From positions 1 through 64,000 of the forward strand of contig CAMTXU010000002.1 in NCBI GenBank assembly GCA_947085815.1: a stretch of DNA of 64,000 nt, read 5' to 3'. Shown here piece after piece: positions 7,433-16,338 of this stretch; the stretch's first letter is position 1; each line of letters begins with the position of its first letter. The notes beneath the pieces were generated by a model, which did not search any database, was not told the DNA's origin, and was given only the letters and a program-made list of their open reading frames with translations. The DNA comes from Fen-1258 sp947085815. Its GTDB lineage: Bacteria; Bacteroidota; Ignavibacteria; Ignavibacteriales; Melioribacteraceae. Position numbers and translations under genes: made by a program.

Positions 7433-8628
7433 TTCATCTTCTCCAGCTTCATTTTTTTTATCAATTGTTTATCATCCCTTAGTATCTTGACGTCAATAGT
7501 TTCTCCGCTACGGTATTCCTGAATTACTCCGCCGAGTGTATTTTCGTCATTGATACGGAAGCTATCAACGCCAATAATAATATCTTCAACTTGTAAACCT
7601 GCTTTTTGCGCTGGTGAATTTTTATCTACTTCAGTAATTATCACTCCTCGAGATACACTTAATTTGTAAGTCTTTGCAAGCTGTTCGTTAATAGTTAATA
7701 TCTTTAAGCCGGTCCAGAAATTTCTTTCGACTTTACCTTTGCTTTTCAATTCACCAATAATGCGATTTATTTTATTTACCGGTATTGAAAAACCTACACC
7801 AATACTACCCATATTCAATCCATATCTTTGCGCATCTTGTGATTGCCATATGAGTGTATTCATGCCGATAAGTTCACCAAGAGCATTTACTAGAGGACCG
7901 CCGCTGTTACCACTGTTTATGGCGGCGTCTGTTTGCAGCATATTAACATAATACCGATTTTCATTTGAACCCATATTCATACCATTGGCGCTTACTACAC
8001 CTACTGTTACTGTCGGTTTATCGTTGATGTCAAATAATCCGAACGGATTTCCCAATGCAATAACCCATTCGCCAATCATGATGTCGTCCGAATTACCGAA
8101 TTTAATATATGGAAGATTCTTGGCATCAATTTTCAAAAGACAAATATCGGATGTATGATCGGTTCCGATAATTTTGGCGTTGTAGTGGCTGCCATCAGTT
8201 AAAGTGACGATTGCTTCAACTGCATTTCCTGCAACGTGATCATTTGTGATTATGTAGCCGTCAGGTGAGATGATAACTCCCGATCCCAATCCTTTAATTT
8301 GCTGATTATAAATACGGTCGCCAAATAATTGACGCCAGAATGGATCGACGCTCCATGGATCGCGGTATTGGCGGATCTCGGTAACGGTAATTCCCACAAC
8401 TGCCGGACTAACACGTGCAACTGTATTAGTAATTATATTCTGTCGCTCAGATGATAAGTCAGAATTTAACGGCTGTCGTTGTATAAAACTTGATGGAGCC
8501 GGGTTAAAGATAGAGCTAAAAGATAACGATTGCTCTCTTGAATCGTTCTTTAGAGCCATCGAAAAAATAATAGTAGCAACTATTAAAGTGATAGCAGAAG
8601 AGAGAATGATTGATTTTATACTATTCAT
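7429..8628 (-). CDS. HtrA/DegP-family periplasmic serine protease, single PDZ
   Basis: 399 residues. An N-terminal membrane anchor or signal (about residues 6-24) is followed by a trypsin-like domain with the catalytic triad visible as His in TNDHVAG, Asp in SDICLLKID and Ser in NSGNSGGPLV. One PDZ domain follows (about 300-395), containing RGVIITEVDKNSPAQKAGL. One PDZ and an anchor make it DegS-like in layout, though many bacterial HtrA proteins look like this. It degrades or refolds damaged envelope proteins. It sits between plsY (5 bp upstream) and purB (4-bp overlap). Confidence 0.93.
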   Translation of the reverse strand: MNSIKSIILSSAITLIVATIIFSMALKNDSREQSLSFSSIFNPAPSSFIQRQPLNSDLSSERQNIITNTVARVSPAVVGITVTEIRQYRDPWSVDPFWRQLFGDRIYNQQIKGLGSGVIISPDGYIITNDHVAGNAVEAIVTLTDGSHYNAKIIGTDHTSDICLLKIDAKNLPYIKFGNSDDIMIGEWVIALGNPFGLFDINDKPTVTVGVVSANGMNMGSNENRYYVNMLQTDAAINSGNSGGPLVNALGELIGMNTLIWQSQDAQRYGLNMGSIGVGFSIPVNKINRIIGELKSKGKVERNFWTGLKILTINEQLAKTYKLSVSRGVIITEVDKNSPAQKAGLQVEDIIIGVDSFRINDENTLGGVIQEYRSGETIDVKILRDDKQLIKKMKLEKMK

Positions 8629-8633
8629 TTTTA

Positions 8634-9263
8634 TTATCCTGAATTTTTATTATTTCCGTTGAGAATCAATTCTTTTAATGGAACATAGTGTTTTACAAGA
8701 ATTATCAGCATTAAGGTTCCAACAAAAAATCCAAATTCTAAATTATTTGTCGCGTGAGGTGACGAAAATTTGTTCAATCCCAAAGCAGAAGTAAAAGAAA
8801 ATATTGCAGTTATTAAAGTTGCGCTAATATTTGCTACATGAATATTTCTCGGGAACATAAAAGCAATCAGCCAAATTAATGCCCAGAGGAGAAGAATCGG
8901 CATGGAGATGATCAGTGATCCGCCTCCGGCTGTTGCTATTCCTCTTCCTCCTTTAAAATTTAGCCAGGGTGAGAAACAGTGTGCTAATACAGCTGCATTA
9001 AGAGCGGTCATTAGAAAAAAAAATTCATTACCTATTAACATTTTAACTAATAATACACTTGCAAATCCTTTGAGAAGATCAATAATGAGGACAGAAAAGC
9101 CGATCCATTTTGATTTTGAGACTTTGAAGGAATTTAAAGTGCCGACATTACCGGAGCCGGCAGTTCGGATATCAATACTTTTATAGTGCTTAAGTATAAT
9201 ATATGCAGTTGGAAAAGAACCGATTAAATAGCCGATCAAAAAAGAATAGAAAATACTCATCAC
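8634..9263 (-). CDS. plsY: Glycerol-3-phosphate acyltransferase PlsY
   Basis: Integral membrane enzyme that moves an acyl group from acyl-phosphate to glycerol-3-phosphate, the first step of phospholipid synthesis. 209 residues with about five membrane helices. Three family motifs are present: GSFPTAYII at the N-terminus, GSGNVGTLNSFKV (phosphate-loop-like) near residue 38, and FKGGRGIATAGGG near residue 104. It is the first gene of the plsY-htrA-purB run; a 215-bp divergent gap separates it from the ymdB-like gene. Confidence 0.95.
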   Translation of the reverse strand: MMSIFYSFLIGYLIGSFPTAYIILKHYKSIDIRTAGSGNVGTLNSFKVSKSKWIGFSVLIIDLLKGFASVLLVKMLIGNEFFFLMTALNAAVLAHCFSPWLNFKGGRGIATAGGGSLIISMPILLLWALIWLIAFMFPRNIHVANISATLITAIFSFTSALGLNKFSSPHATNNLEFGFFVGTLMLIILVKHYVPLKELILNGNNKNSG

Positions 9264-9478
9264 TTGTTATCGTTTTGTTGTAAATCAAATTTAGTAAAAA
9301 TAATTGTACCAGAAAAAAGCATTACACAATTCGTCAAGTGCAGCGGAACTGATTGCACCTACCGGTTAGTTGTCTCGTGTGCAAACACTCGAGTAAGTTT
9401 ATAAGATCCAGAATCTATGTTCCCACTTTTCCTATTCCCTCGTTTTTAGATATATTGCACTCCAAAAGAAAGAACTAG

Positions 9479-10279
9479 ATGACAATTAACATACTTTTCA
9501 TAGGCGATATCGTTGGTCAACCCGGGTTGAATATTGTCCAGTTATATCTTCCAAGTCTGATAAAAAAATACAATGCCGAAGTAGTTATTGCAAATGGCGA
9601 GAATGCCGCCGATGGCAAAGGATGTACCGAAAAAGAGGCAAAATTTCTATTTGATCTTGGCGTTCATATTATAACCGGCGGCAACCATACATGGGATAAA
9701 CCTCAATCTCAAGATTATCTAAAGAAAGACCCGCGCGCTCTCCGTCCCTTTAATTATCCAAGAGGTACGCATGGAAACGGCTATTATCTTTTTGAGAGCG
9801 GTATGGGAAAGGTGGCTGTACTAAATTTGCAAGGACGCTCATACATGATGCCGATTGATTGTCCGTTTAGATCGGCTGAGTTTGCTCTTACAAAATTGAA
9901 ACAGGAAACGAAAGTAATTATTGTTGATATGCATGCGGAAGCCACAGCCGAGAAGATTGCACTTGCATATTTTCTTGATGGAAAAGTTTCTGCCGTAATT
10001 GGAACACACACACATGTGCAGACATCGGACGAGAGAATTTTTCCGAATGGAACAGGATACATAACGGATTGCGGAATGACCGGACCTTATGATTCGGTAA
10101 TTGGTATGAAGACAGACGCAGCAATAAACCGGTTCTTGTACCAGACTCCCCAAAAGTATCAGACAGCATTTGATAATGTTCATTTAACCGGTGTGTTTCT
10201 AAAGGTTGATTCTACAACCGGAAAAACGCTTGAGATAGAAAGAATATTTATTCCCGAATTCGATAAAAAAATTAGTTAG
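9479..10279 (+). CDS. YmdB-family metallophosphoesterase (TIGR00282)
   Basis: 266 residues, full length for the family. Metal-binding motifs are clear: FIGDIVGQPG at the N-terminus, ANGENAADGKG near residue 38, TGGNHTWDK near 66, and GTHTHVQTSD near 177. The B. subtilis homologue YmdB hydrolyses 2',3'-cyclic nucleotides and affects biofilm genes. It is followed 41 bp later by folD and deoC on the same strand, suggesting a shared transcript. The biochemical assignment is by family; the physiological role here is unknown. Confidence 0.92.
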   Translation: MTINILFIGDIVGQPGLNIVQLYLPSLIKKYNAEVVIANGENAADGKGCTEKEAKFLFDLGVHIITGGNHTWDKPQSQDYLKKDPRALRPFNYPRGTHGNGYYLFESGMGKVAVLNLQGRSYMMPIDCPFRSAEFALTKLKQETKVIIVDMHAEATAEKIALAYFLDGKVSAVIGTHTHVQTSDERIFPNGTGYITDCGMTGPYDSVIGMKTDAAINRFLYQTPQKYQTAFDNVHLTGVFLKVDSTTGKTLEIERIFIPEFDKKIS

Positions 10280-10320
10280 GAGATTCTTCTTCCGTTAAAA
10301 CGGGATCAGAATGAGAGGTT

Positions 10321-11214
10321 ATGGCAATAATAATTGACGGTAAAAAAATAGCTTCGGAAGTTCGTGTGGAGCTGAAGAAAAAAATTGAATGGTTGAAATC
10401 GCTGAATATCCGCGTCCCCGGATTAGTAACTATAATGGTGGGGGATAACCCGGCGTCTCAATCGTATGTTAAATCGAAAGGTAAAGCCTGCACTGAAATT
10501 GGCATGCACTCTAAAATCGAGATGCTTTCTGCAGAAACTACCGAAGAGCAACTTCTGGAAATGATTGATCTTTATAATTCAAATGAAGAATTTCACGGTA
10601 TACTTGTTCAGCTTCCACTTCCGAAGCATATAAACGAAGATAAAGTGATTGAGAGAATTTCTCCGAGTAAGGATGTGGATGGATTTCATCCAATTAGCAT
10701 GGGCAATCTGGTAATAGGCAAAAATACTTTCTACCCGTGCACTCCAAACGGAATTCTGGAACTAATCAAACGTTATAAAATCGAAACGAGCGGTAAGCAT
10801 GTAGTTGTTGTCGGAAGAAGCAATATTGTAGGCAAACCGGTTGCCAATATGCTGCTTCAGAAAAAAGAGGGCGCCAATGCTATTGTAACTGTATGCCATT
10901 CCGCTGCAAAAGATTTATCTCACTATACTAAGAATGCGGATATATTAATTGCGGCAATCGGTAAACCAAATTTTATTACCGGTGATATGGTTAAAGAGGG
11001 CGCCGCTGTAATTGATGTCGGAATTAATCGTGTTGAAGATTCATCAGATCCCAAAGGTTATAAAATTGTAGGCGATGTTGATTTCGAGACTGTATCTAAA
11101 AAAGCATCCTTCATAACACCTGTACCCGGTGGTGTCGGCCCAATGACTATTGCAATGTTGCTGCAAAATACATTTCTTGCATATATAAAAATTACAAAAC
11201 AAAAACTGGCATAA
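10321..11214 (+). CDS. folD: Bifunctional methylenetetrahydrofolate dehydrogenase/cyclohydrolase
   Basis: Interconverts 5,10-methylene-, methenyl- and 10-formyl-tetrahydrofolate with NADP. 297 residues. Signatures: YVKSKGKACTEIGM with the catalytic Lys in the N-terminal domain, QLPLPKHIN near 98, DVDGFHPISMG near 120, and the nucleotide-binding VVVGRSNIVGKP near residue 160. The C-terminal block FITPVPGGVGPMT is also intact. deoC starts 3 bp after its stop, so translation is probably coupled. Confidence 0.97.
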   Translation: MAIIIDGKKIASEVRVELKKKIEWLKSLNIRVPGLVTIMVGDNPASQSYVKSKGKACTEIGMHSKIEMLSAETTEEQLLEMIDLYNSNEEFHGILVQLPLPKHINEDKVIERISPSKDVDGFHPISMGNLVIGKNTFYPCTPNGILELIKRYKIETSGKHVVVVGRSNIVGKPVANMLLQKKEGANAIVTVCHSAAKDLSHYTKNADILIAAIGKPNFITGDMVKEGAAVIDVGINRVEDSSDPKGYKIVGDVDFETVSKKASFITPVPGGVGPMTIAMLLQNTFLAYIKITKQKLA

Positions 11215-11217
11215 GTT

Positions 11218-12084
11218 ATGAGTACAGGAATAATTGATAAAGTAGTTTCACAAGTTTTCATGGAGAAGTCGTTACAAGATTTTTATTGCACGGGTGCAAC
11301 CTGCGCCGGATGGGAACGTAATGTAATTGATCAGCGGACTGCGGTAAAAAATATTATTACTAACGGCGCGGAAAGAATTGCCGCCAGTATTGGTGTAGGT
11401 GAGCATATTGATAAAGATGTTGCCAGGATGATCGACCACACATTGCTCAAACCGGATGCGACCCCTAAGGAAGTGAGAACACTTTGCGAAGAAGCTAGAG
11501 AGTACAGCTTTGCGTCCGTTTGTGTTAATCCTTCTTTCGTTCCGATGTGTAAAGACTTATTGAGCGGAACAAAAGTAAAAGTTTGTACGGTTATAGGATT
11601 TCCATTAGGTGCTACGACAACAGAAACAAAGAGATTCGAGGCTGAACAAGCACTCAAAGCAGGCGCTCAAGAAATTGATATGGTTATTAATATCGGTATG
11701 TTAAAACAAGGTGAAAATGAATATGTCTTTAACGACATAAATCAAGTTGTTCTTGCTACTAAAAAATTTGGTGCTATCTGCAAAGTAATTATCGAGTCTT
11801 CAATTCTTACCGATGAAGAAAAAATTAAAGCATGTATGCTGGCTAAAGAAGCCAAAGCAGATTTTGTAAAAACCTCAACGGGATTCAGCAAAGGGGGCGC
11901 TACAGCGGGGGATGTAGCACTGATGAGATATGTAGTTGGTTCTACTATCGGCGTTAAGGCTAGCGGAGGTATAAGAACAACAGAAGACGCTAAATTGATG
12001 ATCGCCAGCGGAGCAGATAGAATCGGTGCGAGCGCTAGTGTAAAAATTGTAAAAGGTGAGGCTGTGGCTGCCGGTGGATATTGA
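11218..12084 (+). CDS. deoC: Deoxyribose-phosphate aldolase with N-terminal extension
   Basis: Splits 2-deoxyribose-5-phosphate into glyceraldehyde-3-phosphate and acetaldehyde in deoxynucleoside catabolism. 288 residues; the aldolase core starts at about residue 65 (ARMIDHTLLKPDAT) and carries the Schiff-base Lys region DFVKTSTGFSKGGAT near residue 220 and IGVKASGGIRT with the second conserved Lys near 243. The first ~60 residues, including YCTGATCAG with two cysteines, precede the catalytic domain and are seen in long DeoC homologues; their role is unknown. It ends the ymdB-folD-deoC run. Confidence 0.95.
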   Translation: MSTGIIDKVVSQVFMEKSLQDFYCTGATCAGWERNVIDQRTAVKNIITNGAERIAASIGVGEHIDKDVARMIDHTLLKPDATPKEVRTLCEEAREYSFASVCVNPSFVPMCKDLLSGTKVKVCTVIGFPLGATTTETKRFEAEQALKAGAQEIDMVINIGMLKQGENEYVFNDINQVVLATKKFGAICKVIIESSILTDEEKIKACMLAKEAKADFVKTSTGFSKGGATAGDVALMRYVVGSTIGVKASGGIRTTEDAKLMIASGADRIGASASVKIVKGEAVAAGGY

Positions 12085-12171
12085 AAAAGCTGTTAGCCAT
12101 TAGCTTTTAGCAATTAGTTTACATGAATACACTTAATATGATGTTGACCCAATATTATAGTAGTAGATGTC

Positions 12172-12191
12172 ATTCCCGTGAAAACGGGAAT
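12172..12191. repeat. Short REP-like hairpin
   Basis: ATTCCCGT-GAAA-ACGGGAAT, an eight-base perfect stem with a four-base loop. The sequence resembles the widespread 'ATTCCCGC...GCGGGAAT' bacterial dispersed repeat. No T-run follows on either strand, so an intrinsic terminator is less likely. Confidence 0.5.
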
Positions 12192-12214
12192 ACATAATCT
12201 AAAAATTGAAATAG

Positions 12215-12317
12215 ATGAGGTTGTCTCAAAAGTAATGTTTTATAATAGAATAGCCCACGGATAAAGCAGATTTTCGCAGATTATTCATTTGAATAATTAC
12301 TTTTGAGACAGCCTCAT
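12215..12317. repeat. 103-bp inverted-repeat (MITE-like) element
   Basis: The arms ATGAGGTTGTCTCAAAAGTA (starting 12215) and its inverse ending at 12317 match at 21 of 22 positions, around a 59-bp centre. The centre contains CACGGATAAAGCAGATTTTC, which resembles the GTAAAGCAGATTTCCGC segment in the pair of repeats at 17304 and 30523. The structure would fold into a long hairpin in RNA or single-stranded DNA. No coding content. Confidence 0.75.
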
Positions 12318-12401
12318 GACAAGTGAAAAAAATACTTGCACAACAATCTCATTTCTATATTTCAGTTACTAGTATAGATTCAGAATTAAAAGGAAAATAT
12401 T

Positions 12402-12626
12402 TTGGTTTTAGATTTACATGTAATAGCAACAGATGACGGCTTTACCGCCGAGGTGCCGTCCATCAAAGGATGCGATAGCTGGGCACACGGTGAAGATGAG
12501 GCGATTGATAAAACAATAGAGCTGCTTAAATTTTATTTACAAAGCTCATCCGGCAAAAAATTCAAAATCGACCGGGCGCGACGCGAACATCCACTGACTG
12601 TTTATAAACTTATATTTGATAAATAA
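12402..12626 (+). CDS. HicB-like/UPF0150 small protein
   Basis: 74 residues starting at a TTG codon behind AAAGGAAAA. The sequence TDDGFTAEVPSIKGCDSWAHGEDEAIDKTIELLKFYL matches the HicB-type partial RNase-H fold (G-F-x-A-x-x-P-x-x-x-G-C..GdT.eEA). There is no HicA toxin next to it, so it may be an orphan rather than half of a toxin-antitoxin pair. It overlaps trmH by one base (TAATG), indicating translational coupling. Confidence 0.7.
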   Translation: MVLDLHVIATDDGFTAEVPSIKGCDSWAHGEDEAIDKTIELLKFYLQSSSGKKFKIDRARREHPLTVYKLIFDK

Positions 12627-13216
12627 TGAGAAAGTTTAAGACGGACGAACGCCTGCAAAGAATCATCTCGGCAGCAAGCGCAAGACAGTTTTCACTTCAA
12701 GTGGTAATGGAAAATATTCACGATCCGCACAATGTAAGTGCAATATTTAGAACATGTGATGCTGTTGGCGTTCCCAAAATAAATTTACTCTATACATTCG
12801 AATTGTTCCCGCGAATAAGTAAGACTTCCTCTTCATCCGCAAATAAATGGATCGATTTGGAAAAATTTACAAATACGGAGGAATGTTATAATCAATTGCG
12901 ATCTCAAGGGTATAAAGTTTATGCGAGTATGTTGAATAAAAATGCGGTAAACATTTACGACATTGATTTAACTCAAAAAGTTGCGCTCGTTTTTGGAAAC
13001 GAGAAAAGAGGTGTTTCGCCCGACGCCGAAAAGTTAGCGGATGAGACTTTTTATATACCAATGAGAGGCATGATACAAAGTTTGAATGTGTCTGTTGCAG
13101 CCGCGGTAACATTGTACGAGGCTCAAAGGCAACGCACATTGAAAGAGATGTATTCACATAGCGAACTATCACAAGATGATCTTGATGTTCTCATAGATAA
13201 ATGGTGCGATAAATGA
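12626..13216 (+). CDS. trmH: SpoU-family tRNA 2'-O-methyltransferase (TrmH-like)
   Basis: Methylates a ribose 2'-OH of tRNA using S-adenosylmethionine; TrmH itself acts on G18. 196 residues with the three SPOUT knot motifs: HDPHNVSAIFRTCDAVGV near residue 32, ALVFGNEKRGVSPD near 118, and IPMRGMIQSLNVSVAAAV near 145. Start ATG overlaps the previous stop; its own stop overlaps aroA by 4 bp. Family is certain; the exact target nucleotide is inferred from the length and motif order. Confidence 0.9.
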   Translation: MRKFKTDERLQRIISAASARQFSLQVVMENIHDPHNVSAIFRTCDAVGVPKINLLYTFELFPRISKTSSSSANKWIDLEKFTNTEECYNQLRSQGYKVYASMLNKNAVNIYDIDLTQKVALVFGNEKRGVSPDAEKLADETFYIPMRGMIQSLNVSVAAAVTLYEAQRQRTLKEMYSHSELSQDDLDVLIDKWCDK

Positions 13217-14499
13217 TTCAAGAGTTTAAAAATATTGAGTGCCTTCGTGGAAAATTAAAACTCCGCGGTGATAAATCAATCTCTCACCGGGCTGTTATGT
13301 TCGCCGCAATGGCAGATGGAATTTCTCTCATCCGAAATTGTTCCGCTTCGGAAGATGTGTACTCGACAATAAATTGTTTTGAAAAACTTGGCTGCGAGTT
13401 TGAAATAAGTCCGGATCTTATAAAGGTTACTGGTAAAGGATTTAAAGGATTTTCAAAACCGTACGGAGAATTATACGCAGGCAATTCCGGAACTACCGCT
13501 CGTTTGATAAGCGGTGTTTTGTCAGCGCAAGATTTTGAATCGATTATAACAGGGGATAATTCTTTATCAAAAAGACCGATGAAGAGGATAGTCGAACCGC
13601 TTCGAATGATGGGTGCGCATATTTCTGCAGATGAAAATGGTATGATGCCGCTTCGAATTAGACCCTCATCATCAATTAAACCGGTTAATTATAAATTGCA
13701 GGTGGCGAGCGCTCAAGTTAAAAGTGCGTTGATATTATGTGCGATCCATCTTGATGGAGAATCGGTTATTATTGAGTCAGTGCCGACCAGAAATCACACA
13801 GAAAAACTTCTTCATCTGAAAACGGTTCAAGATGAAGAAAGCACAAAAATATTTGTCTCGAAAGATGATTATCCCGAACCATTTGAAATTGATGTTCCTT
13901 CGGATATCTCCAGCGCATCATTCTTTATTGTGCTTGCACTCCTTACAAAAAATTCAGAAGTGGTAATTAAATCCGTCTCGCTTAACGAAACACGGACAGG
14001 ATTGATAGATATTCTCCGCAAGATGGGCGGTAAGATCGTAATCGAAAGTATAATTAACGAAAAGGGGGAGAAGTCCGGTGATATCCGGGTCTATTCAAGT
14101 CAATTAAAAAATATAGAAATACCCCTCGCAATAATTCCTAATATAATTGATGAAATCCCGATTCTTTCTGTCGCCGGAATATTTGCAGAGGGAATATTCA
14201 AAATTAACGGAGCAAAAGAATTACGTGTTAAAGAGTCGGATAGGATTAAATCTCTATGCAGTAATTTCAACAAAGCCGGTATTACTGTAAATGAGTATGA
14301 AGATGGATTTGAACTAAAAGATAATGTTACAGATAAGAATGTTCTGTTCGAAAGTTTTGGCGATCACCGAATTGCCATGGCGTTCGGCGTTTTGAGTTTA
14401 TTGATGAAGAAGGGAAGTTCGGTGAATGAGTTTGAATGTGTCGGCGTTTCTAACCCTAATTTTGTAGAAGAGATAAATAGTCTAAGCACTAATATGTAA
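13213..14499 (+). CDS. aroA: 3-phosphoshikimate 1-carboxyvinyltransferase (EPSP synthase)
   Basis: Joins phosphoenolpyruvate to shikimate-3-phosphate on the way to chorismate. 428 residues. LRGDKSISHRA near residue 17, the active-site loop YAGNSGTTARLISG near 87, and ELRVKESDRIKSL near 335 are the family signatures, with FGDHRIAMAFG near 383. It is the last gene of the HicB-like, trmH, aroA run (4-bp overlap) and converges with bshC. aroF and tyrA for the same pathway are 23 kb away. Confidence 0.97.
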   Translation: MIQEFKNIECLRGKLKLRGDKSISHRAVMFAAMADGISLIRNCSASEDVYSTINCFEKLGCEFEISPDLIKVTGKGFKGFSKPYGELYAGNSGTTARLISGVLSAQDFESIITGDNSLSKRPMKRIVEPLRMMGAHISADENGMMPLRIRPSSSIKPVNYKLQVASAQVKSALILCAIHLDGESVIIESVPTRNHTEKLLHLKTVQDEESTKIFVSKDDYPEPFEIDVPSDISSASFFIVLALLTKNSEVVIKSVSLNETRTGLIDILRKMGGKIVIESIINEKGEKSGDIRVYSSQLKNIEIPLAIIPNIIDEIPILSVAGIFAEGIFKINGAKELRVKESDRIKSLCSNFNKAGITVNEYEDGFELKDNVTDKNVLFESFGDHRIAMAFGVLSLLMKKGSSVNEFECVGVSNPNFVEEINSLSTNM

Positions 14500-14553
14500 T
14501 TCATACATGCAACAGATTAGATTACATCCGGAGATATGAATTAAAATTGAAAC

Positions 14554-16182
14554 TCACATCTCTAAAATCTGATGCTCGAACTTGTTGATGGCTAGTTCAT
14601 TATAAATCCACTTCACAATATCAATTCCGTATTTATTTGCAAAGTAGATCCAATTCAGTTCGCGTTCCTGCAGATTGCTGTTTGGATAGAGGACATTGCG
14701 CACTTTACTCACTTGCCGGATTGTAGTTTCATATTTTCTTTTTTCCGCTTCAACCGCTTTTGCCTTCAGGCTATTAAGTGTTTCATCAATTCTTGATTTA
14801 GATTTTACGGTTAGATCTCCTAGTGATTTATCAATCAAAGGGAGTAACTGATTAATCTGATTCAATGAATTATTAATCTCTTCTGCAGTATTTTGAAAGA
14901 GGGCTTCGAGATTTATCTCTGAAGATGCGGCGACAATTTTACTAATCAGTTCTTCTTCTTCCGTAAAAATGTCTACATACTCAAGATTATTTTTTTCGAG
15001 AATTGTCTTAACACCTTTTTCTACAATCGTTGCGGAAGACCTTGGATAGATAAACGGCTCATCAATATTGTAGATCTTATAAAGGGGAGAGACTTGCGCG
15101 AAGTAGCTGATTTCTCCCGGACCTCCAACATAAAAGGCAGTCGGGAAAAGGAAATCCTGACATATTGGTCTAAGCAATACATTCGGGCTGAATTTTTCCG
15201 GAGATAATTCCAACTGATTAAGAATTTCTTCCTTAGTGAATTTTTTACGTTTCCCTTTTAAGCGGTATTCGCCTGTCTCTGTCGGTTCTATTAACAACCG
15301 TTCCTTCTCATCATTAAAAAATAAATTGATGGGTTTTACTTTTACCTGTGCGTGATACAATTCCTCAAGTTCGGCGCTGCGCTCAACAAGTAATCCGGTA
15401 TGATCGCCAAACTCCGTTAATTCTTTTTCAAATATAGGAGAGAGAACTTTTTTCACTGCTGAATCGGTAGGGTTAAAAACTATTAGACCAAATTCATCAA
15501 AAAGATGGATCATAAGTTCACGGAACGATTCAAGAAAGGTCTTATCATTTTGATATATCGATGCAAGTAGTTCTTGCAGAGGGGCTTTGAATTCCGTCTC
15601 ACGTAAACCGGCAGTTAATTCCGCGAAGACATTTTCAATATTCTGATTAAATTTAAGTGACGCTATTGCACCGCGATTTACCTCATCTATCTGTCCATCG
15701 TCATATTTAAGATTGAGGAGCTGGTTCTCATGGTTGAGTAACGAAAAATTTCTCACTTCGTCATAATCGTGGTCATCACCCTCAAGCCAAAAAAGAGGAA
15801 CGAAATTAAAATCATCATAAATCTCTTTGAGGTAGCTGCATAATTTTATGGCGGTAATAGATTTGTAAATTGTATAAAGGGGACCGCCGAATAATCCAAG
15901 TTGCTGTCCGGTTGCAACAACAATAGTTTTTTTTGAATTGAGAAGTTCAATATTCTGCTGAGTCTTTTTAGAAATTACCCGGTTGCTGTACTGAGTTTGA
16001 ATAATTTCAAAGATCAATTGGCGCTGGGGTCTCTCCTTAGCAGATAACTGTTGAAAGAAAGGAAGATATTGGTCAACGGCTCTGAAATGTTTCCCATAAA
16101 ATCGTTCTACATTCTCGAATTCATGAATGTAATCGAGAAATAGATTTTGATGTGTCGGGATATCTGAATAATTAATGTACAT
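14554..16182 (-). CDS. bshC: Bacillithiol biosynthesis cysteine-adding enzyme BshC
   Basis: Final step of bacillithiol synthesis: adds cysteine to glucosaminyl-malate. 542 residues, the usual length. Recognisable blocks are TGQQLGLFGGPLYTIYKS near residue 93, PLFWLEGDDHDYDEVRNF near 125 and YVGGPGEISYFAQ near 350, followed by a long C-terminal coiled coil (about 440-510). It stands alone; bshA and bshB are not in the window. Presence implies bacillithiol as the low-molecular-weight thiol of this organism. Confidence 0.93.
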   Translation of the reverse strand: MYINYSDIPTHQNLFLDYIHEFENVERFYGKHFRAVDQYLPFFQQLSAKERPQRQLIFEIIQTQYSNRVISKKTQQNIELLNSKKTIVVATGQQLGLFGGPLYTIYKSITAIKLCSYLKEIYDDFNFVPLFWLEGDDHDYDEVRNFSLLNHENQLLNLKYDDGQIDEVNRGAIASLKFNQNIENVFAELTAGLRETEFKAPLQELLASIYQNDKTFLESFRELMIHLFDEFGLIVFNPTDSAVKKVLSPIFEKELTEFGDHTGLLVERSAELEELYHAQVKVKPINLFFNDEKERLLIEPTETGEYRLKGKRKKFTKEEILNQLELSPEKFSPNVLLRPICQDFLFPTAFYVGGPGEISYFAQVSPLYKIYNIDEPFIYPRSSATIVEKGVKTILEKNNLEYVDIFTEEEELISKIVAASSEINLEALFQNTAEEINNSLNQINQLLPLIDKSLGDLTVKSKSRIDETLNSLKAKAVEAEKRKYETTIRQVSKVRNVLYPNSNLQERELNWIYFANKYGIDIVKWIYNELAINKFEHQILEM

Positions 16183-16338
16183 TACAACTTCCTCGGTAAT
16201 TAAAAATTACTATCTTGCATTACAAATATGGACGATAGCTCTCTGCCCAGATAAGTTTTATTTGCAACTTGAATTTATAAATTTTTTCATCCAATAATAA
16301 GTTAGTTAATCACAATAATCTTAATAACCGGTTAAAGC

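Larger units (their letters stand above)
12085..12401. other. Repeat-rich intergenic region
   Basis: 317 bp between deoC and the HicB-like gene, without a credible gene. It begins with a degenerate 'AGCTGTTAGCCATTAGC' direct-repeat patch just after the deoC stop, then has a short hairpin (12172-12191), then the inverted-repeat element at 12215-12317. The last ~80 bp should contain the promoter of the HicB-like, trmH and aroA run. Confidence 0.6.

Noticed and set aside
12402..12626. HicAB toxin-antitoxin pair
   Set aside because: Only the HicB-like half is present; the neighbours are deoC and trmH, with no HicA-sized gene.
14498..14542. Terminator between aroA and bshC
   Set aside because: The 8-bp arms AATTCATA/TATGAATT are separated by 29 bases with no T-run; too weak to call.
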